This document shows, piece by piece, positions 15,821 through 22,937 of a stretch of 22,937 bases of DNA. Under the pieces are notes generated by a model. It did not search any database, had not been told where the DNA came from, and saw only the letters and a list, made by a program, of their open reading frames with translations. The stretch is from NCBI GenBank assembly GCA_025449435.1, contig JANWJO010000199.1, forward strand, positions 1 through 22,937, written 5' to 3'. The stretch's first letter is position 1. Each line of letters opens with the position of its first letter. The stretch comes from Chloroflexota bacterium (GTDB lineage: Bacteria; Chloroflexota; UBA4733). A program made the position numbers and the translations under genes.

Positions 15821-16377
15821 TAAGGCTGGCTAAACGGCGGGGTGCGCGGCCCGACGAGCGGTGCTTCTATAGACCCGATAGCATGGACCAGCCGCCACAG
15901 TGCCGGCACGGTTGATGCGCGATTCAGTGCGGGATGCATCCCGGCCATCACGGGCATATGCGCTGGCACGTCGCCGCTGCCCGCCAGATAGAACGTCATC
16001 AAGAACACTGCTGACAACACGATGGCGAATACCAGGCCGGCAGCCGCGCCAAACAGCCGGGCGGATAAGAACTCTTGTGCGGCCCGCGTGGCCGGTTGCA
16101 TAAAGCCCAGTAAAGCCGACAAGATGCCAAATGCAATGAGCGTCACAACAATCAACACCAGGACAAACGCTACAGCTTGCAACATGGGAACGCCTGGGTT
16201 CGTCCCCAAGCCGTTGAGGGTGTCGCCTAGCTGGCCGCTAAAACGCGCGCCAACCGCCACACCGATGAGCAGCGCCAGCGTTGAGCACACCGGCCGGTAG
16301 GCGCCGACTGCGCCTCCCCACAGGACGCCGACGACCAAGACGATCACGACCAGGATGTCGAACCAGTCGGACATCAC
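15820..16377 (-). CDS. CvpA-family membrane protein
   Basis: A 185-residue integral membrane protein with four hydrophobic segments (about 7-24, 28-44, 66-88 and 106-131), which together with the DILVVIVLVVGVLWGGAVGAYR opening resembles the CvpA (colicin V production) family. The family's molecular role is unclear; it has been linked to envelope function. GTG at 16377 directly follows the pheT TGA, and ATG at 16374 is the alternative, one residue shorter. The C-terminal 50 residues are soluble and Pro-rich. Confidence 0.8.
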   Translation of the reverse strand: MMSDWFDILVVIVLVVGVLWGGAVGAYRPVCSTLALLIGVAVGARFSGQLGDTLNGLGTNPGVPMLQAVAFVLVLIVVTLIAFGILSALLGFMQPATRAAQEFLSARLFGAAAGLVFAIVLSAVFLMTFYLAGSGDVPAHMPVMAGMHPALNRASTVPALWRLVHAIGSIEAPLVGPRTPPFSQP

Positions 16378-18843
16378 TCATCCGTCCCGCAGTGTTACCG
16401 CCAAACGCTCAGCCAGAGCTGAAGCGATACGCGAGCGCACCTGGCTCACTTCGTCAATAGTAAGCGTGCGTGTGTCGGATTGGAACGTCAATGTGAACCC
16501 TAGGCTATGTTGACCGTCGGCAATTGGGGTACCGTCGTACACATCGAACAGCCGGATCGCCGTACACAGTGGCCCAGCCTCCTCACGCAGCGCTTGCGCC
16601 ACTGTAGCGAAGGTCAGCGTCTTGGGTGCTATCAACGCCATGTCGATGTATACCGCCGGAAAGCGCGATGGGACGTACCCTGATGTAAGCGCCGTCGCGG
16701 TCAACGCCTGCAGGTCGATTTCGGCGACGTAGGCGCGCCCAGTCAGTTCATAAGCGCCGACGCACTGGGGATGCACTTCGCCGGCCACCCCAATCACGCG
16801 GTTGCTGATCCACAACCACGCTGTTCGCCCCGGATGCAGCGTGCGATGTTCCCCAGGCTTCCATACCACGTGTGCCACGGCCAGTGAGTTCAGGATGGCA
16901 TCTACGCTGCCACGCAAGTCCCAAAAGTCGACGTCACGCCGGGCGTCCTGCCAGGAGCCAGCACTGGCGGCGCCGGTCATCGCCACACTCAGCACGCGCC
17001 GTTCGATCGGCAGCTGGCGATCGCCATCACCGTCCGCCAGATACGCGCGCCCAATTTCAAAGATGCGCACGCCCTGATCCGACGTTTTAGCGTTGAGACT
17101 GAGCGACTTTAGCGCGCTGTCAAGGAGGGTTGGGCGGAGGACCGACCACTCTGGTGACAGAGGGTTGCGCAGCGCCAGCGCGCTGCCTATCGCTCGCTCA
17201 AGGCCGCCGGGTTGGAGTGATGGCAGCACTGCGTCCTCGTGGCCAGCACCCGCTTCCTGGCCCGCCACGAGCAAACGTTCCATGCTCGCCTTGCTAGTGA
17301 GTGGATACGCAACGGTCTCGTCCAGCCCACAGCGCAACGCCGCGGCGCGCACGCTGGACTCAAACAGCAACCATTCATTGCGCGTGGTTTCCGGCGGTGC
17401 CGTCGCGGGAAGCGTGGCCGGTATGCCGTCATAGCCAGCGATGCGCGCCAGGTCCTCGACCAGGTCCGGCACCAACGCCACATCGCGCCGGAACGATGGG
17501 ACTGTTACGCTCCACGACTGCGTGCCGCTGGCCTGGAGGCCGTAGCCCAGCGCCACCAATATCCGTTCGACCGAGGCGGCTGGATAGCTGATGCCCAAGG
17601 TGCGCTCGATGTCGTTCATCGTCAATTTCAGTGTCTTAACAGGCTCAGGTGCTGGGTAGGCATCGATAACGCCCGGCACCACCACACCACCCGCGAGCTC
17701 AGCCAGGAGTTCGGCTGCGCGGTCGATCGCAGGTCGGACATATGCAGGGTCGATACCCCGCTCGAAGCGCGTCGATGCCTCGCTGCGAAGATTGAGCGCG
17801 CGCGAGGTGCGCCGGATGCTGGCAGGATTAAAGGAGGCTGCTTCGATGAGGATAGTTGTCGTGCTGTCCGTCACCTCGCTGTGCAGCCCACCCATGACGC
17901 CTGCCACCGCAATAGCTTTATCGCGGTCGCAGATGGCGAGCATGGATGCGTCCAATGGGCGCTCTGTGCCATCGAGTGTGGTGATCGTCTCACCGGTGCG
18001 AGCCCGCCGTACCTCGATGTGGTGCCCGGCCAGGAGGTCGTAGTCGAAGAAGTGCAGCGGCTGCCCAAACTCCAGCATCACGTAGTTGCTCACGTCGACC
18101 ACATTGCTAATCGATCGCACGCCTGCCGATTCCAGTCGGTTGCGCAACCACGCAGGGGATGGCGCCACCGAAACGCTCTTGACGACGCGTGCGGCATAGC
18201 GTGGACACAGGTCAGCGTCGAGCACCTCGACACTCGCGATCGCACTGACGTGTGGCGACGGCGCCTCCGAAACGGCCGGTTCCGGCAGCCTAAGCGGCTG
18301 TTGCAACAACGCCGCCACCTCACGCGCCACGCCTCGCACCGACAGGCAATCGGGCCGGTTGGGCGTAACCTCGATGTCCAAAATGGGTCCGCCCAGCGCG
18401 TCTGCCAGTGGGCTACCGATAGCCGGTGAGCCGTCGAGGATCAAGATGCCAGAATGATCGTCGGACATGCCCAGTTCCTTAGGGGAGCACAGCATGCCCT
18501 CGGAAACGATGCCGCGAATCTTGCGCCGCTGGATGGTGAGGTCGCCGACTGATGTCCCCGGTCCCGCCACCGGCACCAACTGGCCAGCGGCGATGTTGTC
18601 AGCTCCACACACGATGGTGGATGGTGCGTCCGCGCCAGTATTCACCGACGTTACAAACAGGTGATCCGCGTTCGGGTGTTTGACCACAGAAAGCAGTTGC
18701 CCAACGATGATGCCCTGCCAGGCACCGCCGGCGCGTTCAACTTTCTCAACCTCAAGTCCGGCCATGGTCAATTGCGCTGCCAGTTCACGTACTGGCTTGG
18801 CGATCGTGACATAACTAGCCAGCCAGTTCAGCGGCACCTTCAT
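16378..18843 (-). CDS. pheT: Phenylalanyl-tRNA synthetase beta subunit
   Basis: An 821-residue beta chain of the alpha2-beta2 enzyme that charges tRNA-Phe. It starts MKVPLNWLASYV; a tRNA-binding OB domain lies at about 40-150 (VVKHPNADHLFV...GMLCSPKELG), then B3/B4 (editing, with RFERGIDPA near the end of that part), B5, the catalytic-like core, and a C-terminal ferredoxin-fold anticodon-binding domain from about 725 (SRFPAVYIDMALI). Length is normal. The ATG at 18843 overlaps the pheS TGA by four bases (ATGA); an in-frame start at 18864 is rejected because it lies inside pheS and adds seven unconserved residues. A long ORF on the other strand (17239-18429) is a shadow. Confidence 0.97.
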   Translation of the reverse strand: MKVPLNWLASYVTIAKPVRELAAQLTMAGLEVEKVERAGGAWQGIIVGQLLSVVKHPNADHLFVTSVNTGADAPSTIVCGADNIAAGQLVPVAGPGTSVGDLTIQRRKIRGIVSEGMLCSPKELGMSDDHSGILILDGSPAIGSPLADALGGPILDIEVTPNRPDCLSVRGVAREVAALLQQPLRLPEPAVSEAPSPHVSAIASVEVLDADLCPRYAARVVKSVSVAPSPAWLRNRLESAGVRSISNVVDVSNYVMLEFGQPLHFFDYDLLAGHHIEVRRARTGETITTLDGTERPLDASMLAICDRDKAIAVAGVMGGLHSEVTDSTTTILIEAASFNPASIRRTSRALNLRSEASTRFERGIDPAYVRPAIDRAAELLAELAGGVVVPGVIDAYPAPEPVKTLKLTMNDIERTLGISYPAASVERILVALGYGLQASGTQSWSVTVPSFRRDVALVPDLVEDLARIAGYDGIPATLPATAPPETTRNEWLLFESSVRAAALRCGLDETVAYPLTSKASMERLLVAGQEAGAGHEDAVLPSLQPGGLERAIGSALALRNPLSPEWSVLRPTLLDSALKSLSLNAKTSDQGVRIFEIGRAYLADGDGDRQLPIERRVLSVAMTGAASAGSWQDARRDVDFWDLRGSVDAILNSLAVAHVVWKPGEHRTLHPGRTAWLWISNRVIGVAGEVHPQCVGAYELTGRAYVAEIDLQALTATALTSGYVPSRFPAVYIDMALIAPKTLTFATVAQALREEAGPLCTAIRLFDVYDGTPIADGQHSLGFTLTFQSDTRTLTIDEVSQVRSRIASALAERLAVTLRDG

Positions 18844-19925
18844 CGTGGCGCCTGCCGATCCCACACCGGCGCTGTCGCGAGTGGTGCACGTACCTGCTGG
18901 AACACGCGCAGGTCATTCTGGTAGAACAGCCGGATGTCTTCGATGCCGTAACGCAGCATGGCAATCCGTTCGAGCCCCATACCAAACGCGAACCCGGAGT
19001 AAAGGGCCGAGTCAATGCCGCCATACTCGAGCACGCGAGGATGCACCATGCCAGCCCCCAGAATCTCCAGCCAGCCTGTGCCGTGGCAGATGCGGCAATG
19101 CGGGTCCCGGCCCTCACACACGAAGCAGTCGATGGCCATTTCGGCTCCCGGTTCCACGAACGGGAAATAGTCGCAGCGGAAGCGTGTCCGGCGTGTAGCC
19201 CCGAACAGTTGCCGGGCAAAGTCGGTCAGCACGCCTTTGAGGTCGGAGAACGTGGATCGCGCATCCACCAGGAGACCTTCGATCTGGGTGAACTGTGATT
19301 CGTGCGTGGCATCGATACTTTCATATCGGTAGGCGCGCCCTGGCACGACGATGCGCAGGGGCGGCTTGCGTGCCAGCATGGTGCGCACCTGCATCGGTGA
19401 GGTGTGAGTGCGCAGCAGACGCTCGTCATCGATCCACAGCGTGTCCCACATGTCGCGCGCAGGGTGGTCCTTCGGAATGTTGAGCGCCTGAAAGTTGAAG
19501 AACTCCCACTCCACTTCTGGGCCTTCCACCGCTTGAAACCCGATGTTGGCGAACGCCGCCAGCGTGTCGTCCAGCGCCCGCGTCATGGGGTGTTGCACGC
19601 CAGGGGACACGGTGCGGCCCGGCAGTGTGACATCGATGGACTCAGCGAGCAGACGCTGTTGCAATTCACTGGCTTGAGATGCAGCGATCATGGCCTGGTA
19701 CGCGCTGTCCAGGCGGGCGTGCATTCCCTGCACCGCTCTGCCGAACGCTTTGCGCTCCTCGGGCGGGCGTTTCCCGATGGTGCGCAGGAGTTGCGTCACC
19801 TCACCGTGCCCCGAAAGGAAGTGGACGCGCCACGCTTCGAACGCGGCGGGCGGATCGGCGGCGTTCGCAGCCGCATCCAGCGCTGCGCGCGCTCGTGTTT
19901 CAACTTCACTCAAGCCCTGGTCCAT
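18840..19925 (-). CDS. pheS: Phenylalanyl-tRNA synthetase alpha subunit
   Basis: A 361-residue catalytic alpha chain. An N-terminal coiled-coil region (about 1-100) is followed by the class II core: TVSPGVQHPMTRALDD, the motif 2 region FTQIEGLLVD, and motif 3 GFAFGMGLERIAML near the end. The insert before motif 3 carries four Cys in CFVC...CRICHGTGW, a zinc-binding pattern known in several bacterial PheS groups. The ATG at 19925 is preferred to the in-frame start at 20081 because the extra 52 residues are unconserved and extend into the divergent promoter region. It has only a distant GGAG (12 bases). It is the first gene of a four-gene operon with pheT, cvpA and a solute-binding protein. Confidence 0.96.
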   Translation of the reverse strand: MDQGLSEVETRARAALDAAANAADPPAAFEAWRVHFLSGHGEVTQLLRTIGKRPPEERKAFGRAVQGMHARLDSAYQAMIAASQASELQQRLLAESIDVTLPGRTVSPGVQHPMTRALDDTLAAFANIGFQAVEGPEVEWEFFNFQALNIPKDHPARDMWDTLWIDDERLLRTHTSPMQVRTMLARKPPLRIVVPGRAYRYESIDATHESQFTQIEGLLVDARSTFSDLKGVLTDFARQLFGATRRTRFRCDYFPFVEPGAEMAIDCFVCEGRDPHCRICHGTGWLEILGAGMVHPRVLEYGGIDSALYSGFAFGMGLERIAMLRYGIEDIRLFYQNDLRVFQQVRAPLATAPVWDRQAPR

Positions 19926-20086
19926 ACCGCGCCCACACTCCACTTGCCCGTCTGCTGGTCTCGCGGCATGATGGTACCAGCGACGGGATGGCCATAATGC
20001 CAGAGCACCAGTGGGCGGTCGCACGCAGAAGGTGAACACATGGCTCGGGGTTTGCCGCGTGCGCAGTTGAGGTGTCACCACTCCGT
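19926..20086. other. Divergent regulatory region of pheS and the HAD gene
   Basis: This 161-bp region must carry both promoters. I see two 8-bp palindromes, TGGTACCA (19972-19979) and ATGGCCAT (19988-19995), eight bases apart, which could be regulator sites. No confident -35/-10 pair and no T-box-like leader was found for pheS. Confidence 0.35.
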
Positions 20087-20923
20087 ATGACGCCGCTACC
20101 TATCCGCACCGCCTTCGACCGCGACATTAAGCTAGTTGCCCTAGATCTGGATGGCACACTGCTCAGCCCAGATGGCTCGATAAGCGAACGCAACCAGGGA
20201 GCAATAGCGCAGGCGGTGGCGCAGGGCGTGCACGTGGCCATCGTGAGTGCGCGCAGTTTCGGCCGGTCCCGCCCATTTGCCCAGCAACTCGGCCTCAACG
20301 CCCCAGTGATCTGCTGCGGTGGAGCTCTGATTGCAGACCCAGTGACGGGTGAGGCGATCGTGCACACGCCAGTACCCTTGACTCCTGGCAGGAGGCTTGC
20401 CGAGCATATCCTCTGGCGGCGTATGTTCGGCATGGCTCACCGCAACGGCCGCTACGTAGCGCAAGCGTCCACCGTGCGCGATCACCCGGCGCTCGTGCCG
20501 CTCGTGCTCCCGCAACTCGATGCTATCGATGATCTGGCCGGCGGTATCGAGTTCGGAGCGACGTTCCTGCGCGTCTTGGGTGATGCTGCTGTCACCGAGC
20601 TGGTCAACATATTTGAGCCTCTGCATGACCTGAATTTGGTGACCTTGCGCTGGCAGGGCGTTCCTGACCTCGCTATCTATGACCCCCGTGTCTCCAAGGG
20701 CTTTGGATTGTGCCAGCTCTGCGAGCTACTTGGTGTGCCAGTTGAGCAGACGGTAGCGATGGGCGACAACGAACAGTCGGATGGCTCGATGGTCAATGTC
20801 GCTGGGATCTCAGTCGCGATGGCAAGTGGCGATCTGGCATTGCAGCAGCGGGCGAGCTACGTCACCAGCGGCAACGACCAGGACGGCGTGGCCCTCGCGC
20901 TGGAACGGCTCGTGTTGCGCTAG
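20087..20923 (+). CDS. Cof-type HAD-IIB family hydrolase
   Basis: A 278-residue HAD phosphatase of the Cof/sugar-phosphatase class, cytoplasmic and Mg-dependent, substrate unknown. Motif I is LDLDGTLL near residues 17-24, motif II is VSARS, motif III the Lys in RVSKGFGL, and motif IV reads GDNEQSDGSM. Family members normally have GDxxND, so here the Asn is replaced and one residue is inserted before the Asp. The large C2-type cap sits between motifs II and III. ATG at 20087 is chosen; a GTG at 20072 overlaps the only Shine-Dalgarno-like GAGGTG (20069-20074). The TAG shares the CTAG palindrome with the rsgA stop. Confidence 0.88.
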   Translation: MTPLPIRTAFDRDIKLVALDLDGTLLSPDGSISERNQGAIAQAVAQGVHVAIVSARSFGRSRPFAQQLGLNAPVICCGGALIADPVTGEAIVHTPVPLTPGRRLAEHILWRRMFGMAHRNGRYVAQASTVRDHPALVPLVLPQLDAIDDLAGGIEFGATFLRVLGDAAVTELVNIFEPLHDLNLVTLRWQGVPDLAIYDPRVSKGFGLCQLCELLGVPVEQTVAMGDNEQSDGSMVNVAGISVAMASGDLALQQRASYVTSGNDQDGVALALERLVLR

Positions 20924-21852
20924 GTCGCTTCCTCCCACAGCTTGCAGAAACTTTCGTAGCGTGATGGGGACAGATCGCCCGCCTCCACCGCCGCGATGAT
21001 GACGCAGCCAGGCTCGTGCCGGTGCGAACAGGGGTTGAAGCGGCATTGCGTCTCCATGAGCGCTCGAAACTCAGGAAATAGCCACGCCAGGCGGTCACGT
21101 TGTAGTGCCCAGGGCGCAAGCTCGCGCAAGCCTGGCGTGTCGGCAATCCACGTCGTCGCATCAAACCGTAGCAGTTGCGCCACCGAGGTGGTATGGCGGC
21201 CCTTGCCCTCCCACACGCTTACGTCGCCAGTGCGCTGGCGGGCGCCGGGAATGAGCCGGTTGATCAGGCTACTCTTGCCAGTGCCAGATACACCGATAAA
21301 CGCCACCGTCCGGCCGCGCAACGCGCTTTCGAGTTCGTCGAGCCCCGTGCCGGCCAACGCGCTGACCTGTATTTGCGCGTACCCAGAGCGCTCATACGGT
21401 TCCAGCGCCTCCACGACCTCATCTTTCGAGGCTAGGTCGACCTTGTTAATGCACACCGCGACGGGGATACTGGCGTCTTCTGCAACCACCAGATAGCGAT
21501 CCAGACGGGCAGCATTGAATGCCGGCTGGTTGATGGTACACACTACTACTGCCAAGTCCAGGTTGGCAGCCAGGGTCTGACGCAGCCATTTGTTGCGGCC
21601 GGGGCCTGCCGCTCGCCGGACGAGCTCGTTGCGGCGCGGCAGGACTTCCTCGACATTGCCCTCGCTGGCAGCGTTTTCCGATACCCGCACGCGATCGCCG
21701 ATAGCCACCAAGGACGAACTATCCGTGCGTTCTTTGGTGAGGCGGCCGCGCATCCGGCATAACAACGTACGCCCATCCGCTAGCAAGACTGTATAGAACC
21801 CGCTTTCCGAGCGGATAACCAGCCCGTCTGCCTGGGAATTGGCGGCGCTCAA
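20920..21852 (-). CDS. rsgA: Ribosome small subunit-dependent GTPase RsgA
   Basis: A 310-residue circularly permuted GTPase that assists late 30S subunit maturation. The N-terminal OB domain (about 1-75) is followed by the permuted G domain: G4 NKVD (136-139), G5 VSALAG (163-168), P-loop GVSGTGKSS (187-195) and G3 DTPG (238-241). The C-terminal zinc site is C270-x4-C275-x-H277-x5-C283. Length and order are typical. It begins with TTG directly after the TAA of the small zinc-ribbon gene (TAATTG), so coupling by ribosome re-initiation is likely. Confidence 0.95.
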   Translation of the reverse strand: MSAANSQADGLVIRSESGFYTVLLADGRTLLCRMRGRLTKERTDSSSLVAIGDRVRVSENAASEGNVEEVLPRRNELVRRAAGPGRNKWLRQTLAANLDLAVVVCTINQPAFNAARLDRYLVVAEDASIPVAVCINKVDLASKDEVVEALEPYERSGYAQIQVSALAGTGLDELESALRGRTVAFIGVSGTGKSSLINRLIPGARQRTGDVSVWEGKGRHTTSVAQLLRFDATTWIADTPGLRELAPWALQRDRLAWLFPEFRALMETQCRFNPCSHRHEPGCVIIAAVEAGDLSPSRYESFCKLWEEAT

Positions 21853-22134
21853 TTAGCGCCGGGACCCCGGCCAGGCACCGCGCAGGCGCCCGTGCTGGCG
21901 GGCCGAATAGCCGCCACCGCGCGAGCAACTGGGGCAGCCGTTGCGCAACATGGCGAGCATCTCGACGTTGCGGGCGCCGAGTTTTTCGGCAGCGCTGGCA
22001 TCGTCGGGCTTGAGCGCACCGGTGGATTTCCAGCGCCGGCCACATACCGGGCAAGTCACGATGGCGACAAATTGCTCGCCAGTAGTCGACTCCTGCTCGT
22101 CGGGATTGTCAACCAGAACCATTTTGAACGGCAT
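21853..22134 (-). CDS. Small zinc-ribbon-like protein (93 aa)
   Basis: A 93-residue protein with two Cys pairs, CPVC (28-31) and CPSC (67-70), spaced as in a zinc ribbon. The N-terminal 20 residues are acidic and the C-terminal 20 are Gly/Arg-rich and basic, which would suit RNA or ribosome contact. I do not recognise the family. The ATG at 22134 has AGAAGG about ten bases upstream. It is followed without a gap by rsgA, which suggests a ribosome-related role, but that rests on context only. It is divergent from rpsP. Confidence 0.7.
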   Translation of the reverse strand: MPFKMVLVDNPDEQESTTGEQFVAIVTCPVCGRRWKSTGALKPDDASAAEKLGARNVEMLAMLRNGCPSCSRGGGYSARQHGRLRGAWPGSRR

Positions 22135-22217
22135 AACGCGCAGGCCTTCTCACAACGTGAACTGTCCAGTACGCGCACTGTACCACCGCAGGGCACGCTG
22201 CGCGCCTGCGCATCACG

Positions 22218-22223
22218 TATACT
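22218..22223 (+). promoter_or_regulatory. Candidate -10 box of rpsP
   Basis: TATACT (5 of 6). Transcription would start near 22230, giving a leader of about 75 bases. No -35 match is visible. A perfect TTGACA at 22232-22237 lies downstream of it and has no -10 partner, so it is probably not used. Confidence 0.35.
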
Positions 22224-22263
22224 GGGCAACTTGACAGCCAAAGCAGATGAAGAAGGCGTCTCG

Positions 22264-22277
22264 GCCGGTTTACCGGC
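22264..22277 (+). repeat. Hairpin in the rpsP leader
   Basis: GCCGGTTTACCGGC forms a 5- to 6-bp GC-rich stem with a 2-4 base loop, some 27 bases before the rpsP start. It lies directly upstream of a second stem that encloses the ribosome binding site. Confidence 0.5.
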
Positions 22278-22279
22278 AA

Positions 22280-22303
22280 GACTGCGCACAGAGGAATACA
22301 GTC
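22280..22303 (+). promoter_or_regulatory. Stem-loop presenting the rpsP Shine-Dalgarno
   Basis: GACTG (22280-22284) pairs with CAGTC (22299-22303); the 14-base loop contains the Shine-Dalgarno GAGGA (22291-22295), and the ATG follows the stem by one base (22305). The arrangement could display or block the ribosome site. No known riboswitch or protein-binding leader was recognised. Confidence 0.4.
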
Positions 22304-22304
22304 G

Positions 22305-22610
22305 ATGGTGAAAATTCGGCTCACGCGTATGGGTGCGCACAAGCGCCCGTTTTATCGCATCGTCGTATCCGATGCGCGCGCCCCGCGCGATGGCGCACAC
22401 CTCGAGATCCTTGGCTTTTACAACCCGCTGACGCAGCCCAGTACCGTAAAAGTCAATTCCGACCGCGCGCTGGCCTGGCTCAACCAGGGCGCCCAACCCA
22501 CAGAGGCTGTTGCGCGCATCCTCAAACACTCTGGCGTCGAGCATGCGCTCGTGCAGGTGCCTGTACACGAGTCCAAGAAGTCGCCCAAGTCGGCCAAGTC
22601 GGATAGCTAG
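22305..22610 (+). CDS. rpsP: 30S ribosomal protein S16
   Basis: A 101-residue S16 with the family start MVKIRLTRMGAHKRPFYRI, then VSDARAPRDG and LGFYNPLT, and a Lys/Ser-rich tail (KKSPKSAKS) that is longer than the core fold needs. S16 binds 16S rRNA in the 5' domain of the 30S subunit. GAGGA at 22291-22295 is nine bases before the ATG. It is the first gene of the conserved rpsP-khpA-rimM order; the stop overlaps the next gene's possible GTG by one base. Confidence 0.97.
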   Translation: MVKIRLTRMGAHKRPFYRIVVSDARAPRDGAHLEILGFYNPLTQPSTVKVNSDRALAWLNQGAQPTEAVARILKHSGVEHALVQVPVHESKKSPKSAKSDS

Positions 22611-22612
22611 TG

Positions 22613-22903
22613 ATGGATCAGGATCAGCGACCGCCAGACATCGAGCACGATGAACCCTACGAGGGGCCGACTACGCTCGCCGAGTTGGTCGAATATCTCG
22701 CCAAGGGCGTTGTAGAGAGTCCTGACCAGATCGAAGTGAAGACCGTCGAGGGCCCATCCGCGCTCATCATCGAGCTCAAGGTGGCGCCGGAAGACATGGG
22801 CAAGGTGATCGGCAAGGACGGTCGCGTGGTGCGCTCCATCCGGACGCTACTCAAGATCGCCTCTACTCGTGAGCAGCGCCGCGCCTTGCTGGAGATTGTG
22901 TAG
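22613..22903 (+). CDS. khpA: KH-domain RNA-binding protein KhpA
   Basis: A 96-residue protein with one KH domain: the RNA-binding G-x-x-G loop is in GKVIGKDGRVVRSI, preceded by LIIELKVAPEDM. The N-terminal 20 residues are acidic and specific to this protein. KhpA (YlqC) partners with KhpB/Jag in several bacteria and binds RNA. It lies between rpsP and rimM as usual. ATG at 22613 is preferred; the GTG at 22610 in TAGTGATG would add one residue. Confidence 0.93.
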   Translation: MDQDQRPPDIEHDEPYEGPTTLAELVEYLAKGVVESPDQIEVKTVEGPSALIIELKVAPEDMGKVIGKDGRVVRSIRTLLKIASTREQRRALLEIV

Positions 22904-22907
22904 GCCG

Positions 22908-22937
22908 ATGCCGGTCCCGCGCTGGCTCTCGGTCGGC
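22908..22937 (+). CDS. rimM: Start of a probable rimM (truncated by window end)
   Basis: Only ten codons are inside the window, reading MPVPRWLSVG. They start five bases after the khpA stop. RimM proteins commonly begin with a short segment leading to a VGRI-type strand, and rimM is the usual next gene in this operon, so the call rests mainly on gene order. RimM assists 30S maturation and binds S19. Confidence 0.55.
   Translation, partial: MPVPRWLSVG

Noticed and set aside
17239..18429. 396-codon open frame on the plus strand inside pheT
   Set aside because: It is fully antisense to well-conserved pheT, has no ribosome site or recognisable domain, and such frames are common opposite GC-rich genes.
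22232..22237. TTGACA as a -35 element for rpsP
   Set aside because: No -10-like hexamer lies 16-19 bases downstream, and the spot is inside the predicted leader.

Overview
The window is a GC-rich, very gene-dense piece of a bacterial chromosome. It holds no mobile elements, CRISPR arrays, rRNA or tRNA genes that I can see. Housekeeping families dominate: plsX, a primary-type sigma-70 factor, dxs, pheS-pheT, rsgA, rpsP-khpA-(rimM). Starts are often GTG or TTG, genes overlap by 1-4 bases, and several promoters sit so close to the start codon that the mRNA would be leaderless. A Chloroflexota-like or other deep-branching GC-rich lineage fits this, but the assignment is an inference and only moderately supported.

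Layout. At 68-2079 a short-chain dehydrogenase (+) meets an MFS exporter (-) tail to tail with a 76-bp overlap. At 2152-3174 lies plsX (-). Divergent from it is a four-gene + strand operon (3285-6438): a 68-residue protein of unknown role, a secreted DUF192 protein, a sulfatase-fold hydrolase with Thr instead of Cys/Ser at the nucleophile site, and a PHP-domain phosphoesterase. The last gene shares its stop palindrome CTAG with the sigma factor gene (6435-7643, -). The sigma gene's promoter region also holds a 29-codon ORF on the other strand with an ideal Shine-Dalgarno and a Cys-Cys-Cys end.

At 8053-10618 lies a tightly coupled + strand trio: a NanA/DapA-type aldolase, a ROK sugar kinase (NanK-like) and NanE. 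This is the core of sialic acid (N-acetylneuraminate) breakdown: Neu5Ac to ManNAc plus pyruvate, ManNAc to ManNAc-6-P, ManNAc-6-P to GlcNAc-6-P. No transporter, nagA or nagB is present, and the kinase has unusual active-site and zinc-site residues. dxs (10631-12469, -) converges on it. An alpha/beta hydrolase (-) and a glycerate 2-kinase (+) are then divergent from about 13.5 kb.

At 14957-19925 a - strand operon runs pheS, pheT, cvpA, and a membrane-anchored family-3 solute-binding protein. A HAD phosphatase (+) and rsgA (-) again share a CTAG stop palindrome. rsgA is preceded by a small zinc-ribbon gene. The window ends in the conserved ribosomal operon rpsP-khpA and the first ten codons of a likely rimM.

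The most interesting points are the Cys-rich micro-ORF, the altered ROK kinase in the sialate cluster, the almost complete lack of space at convergent gene ends, and a Shine-Dalgarno presented in a hairpin loop before rpsP. I found no clearly new multi-gene system.
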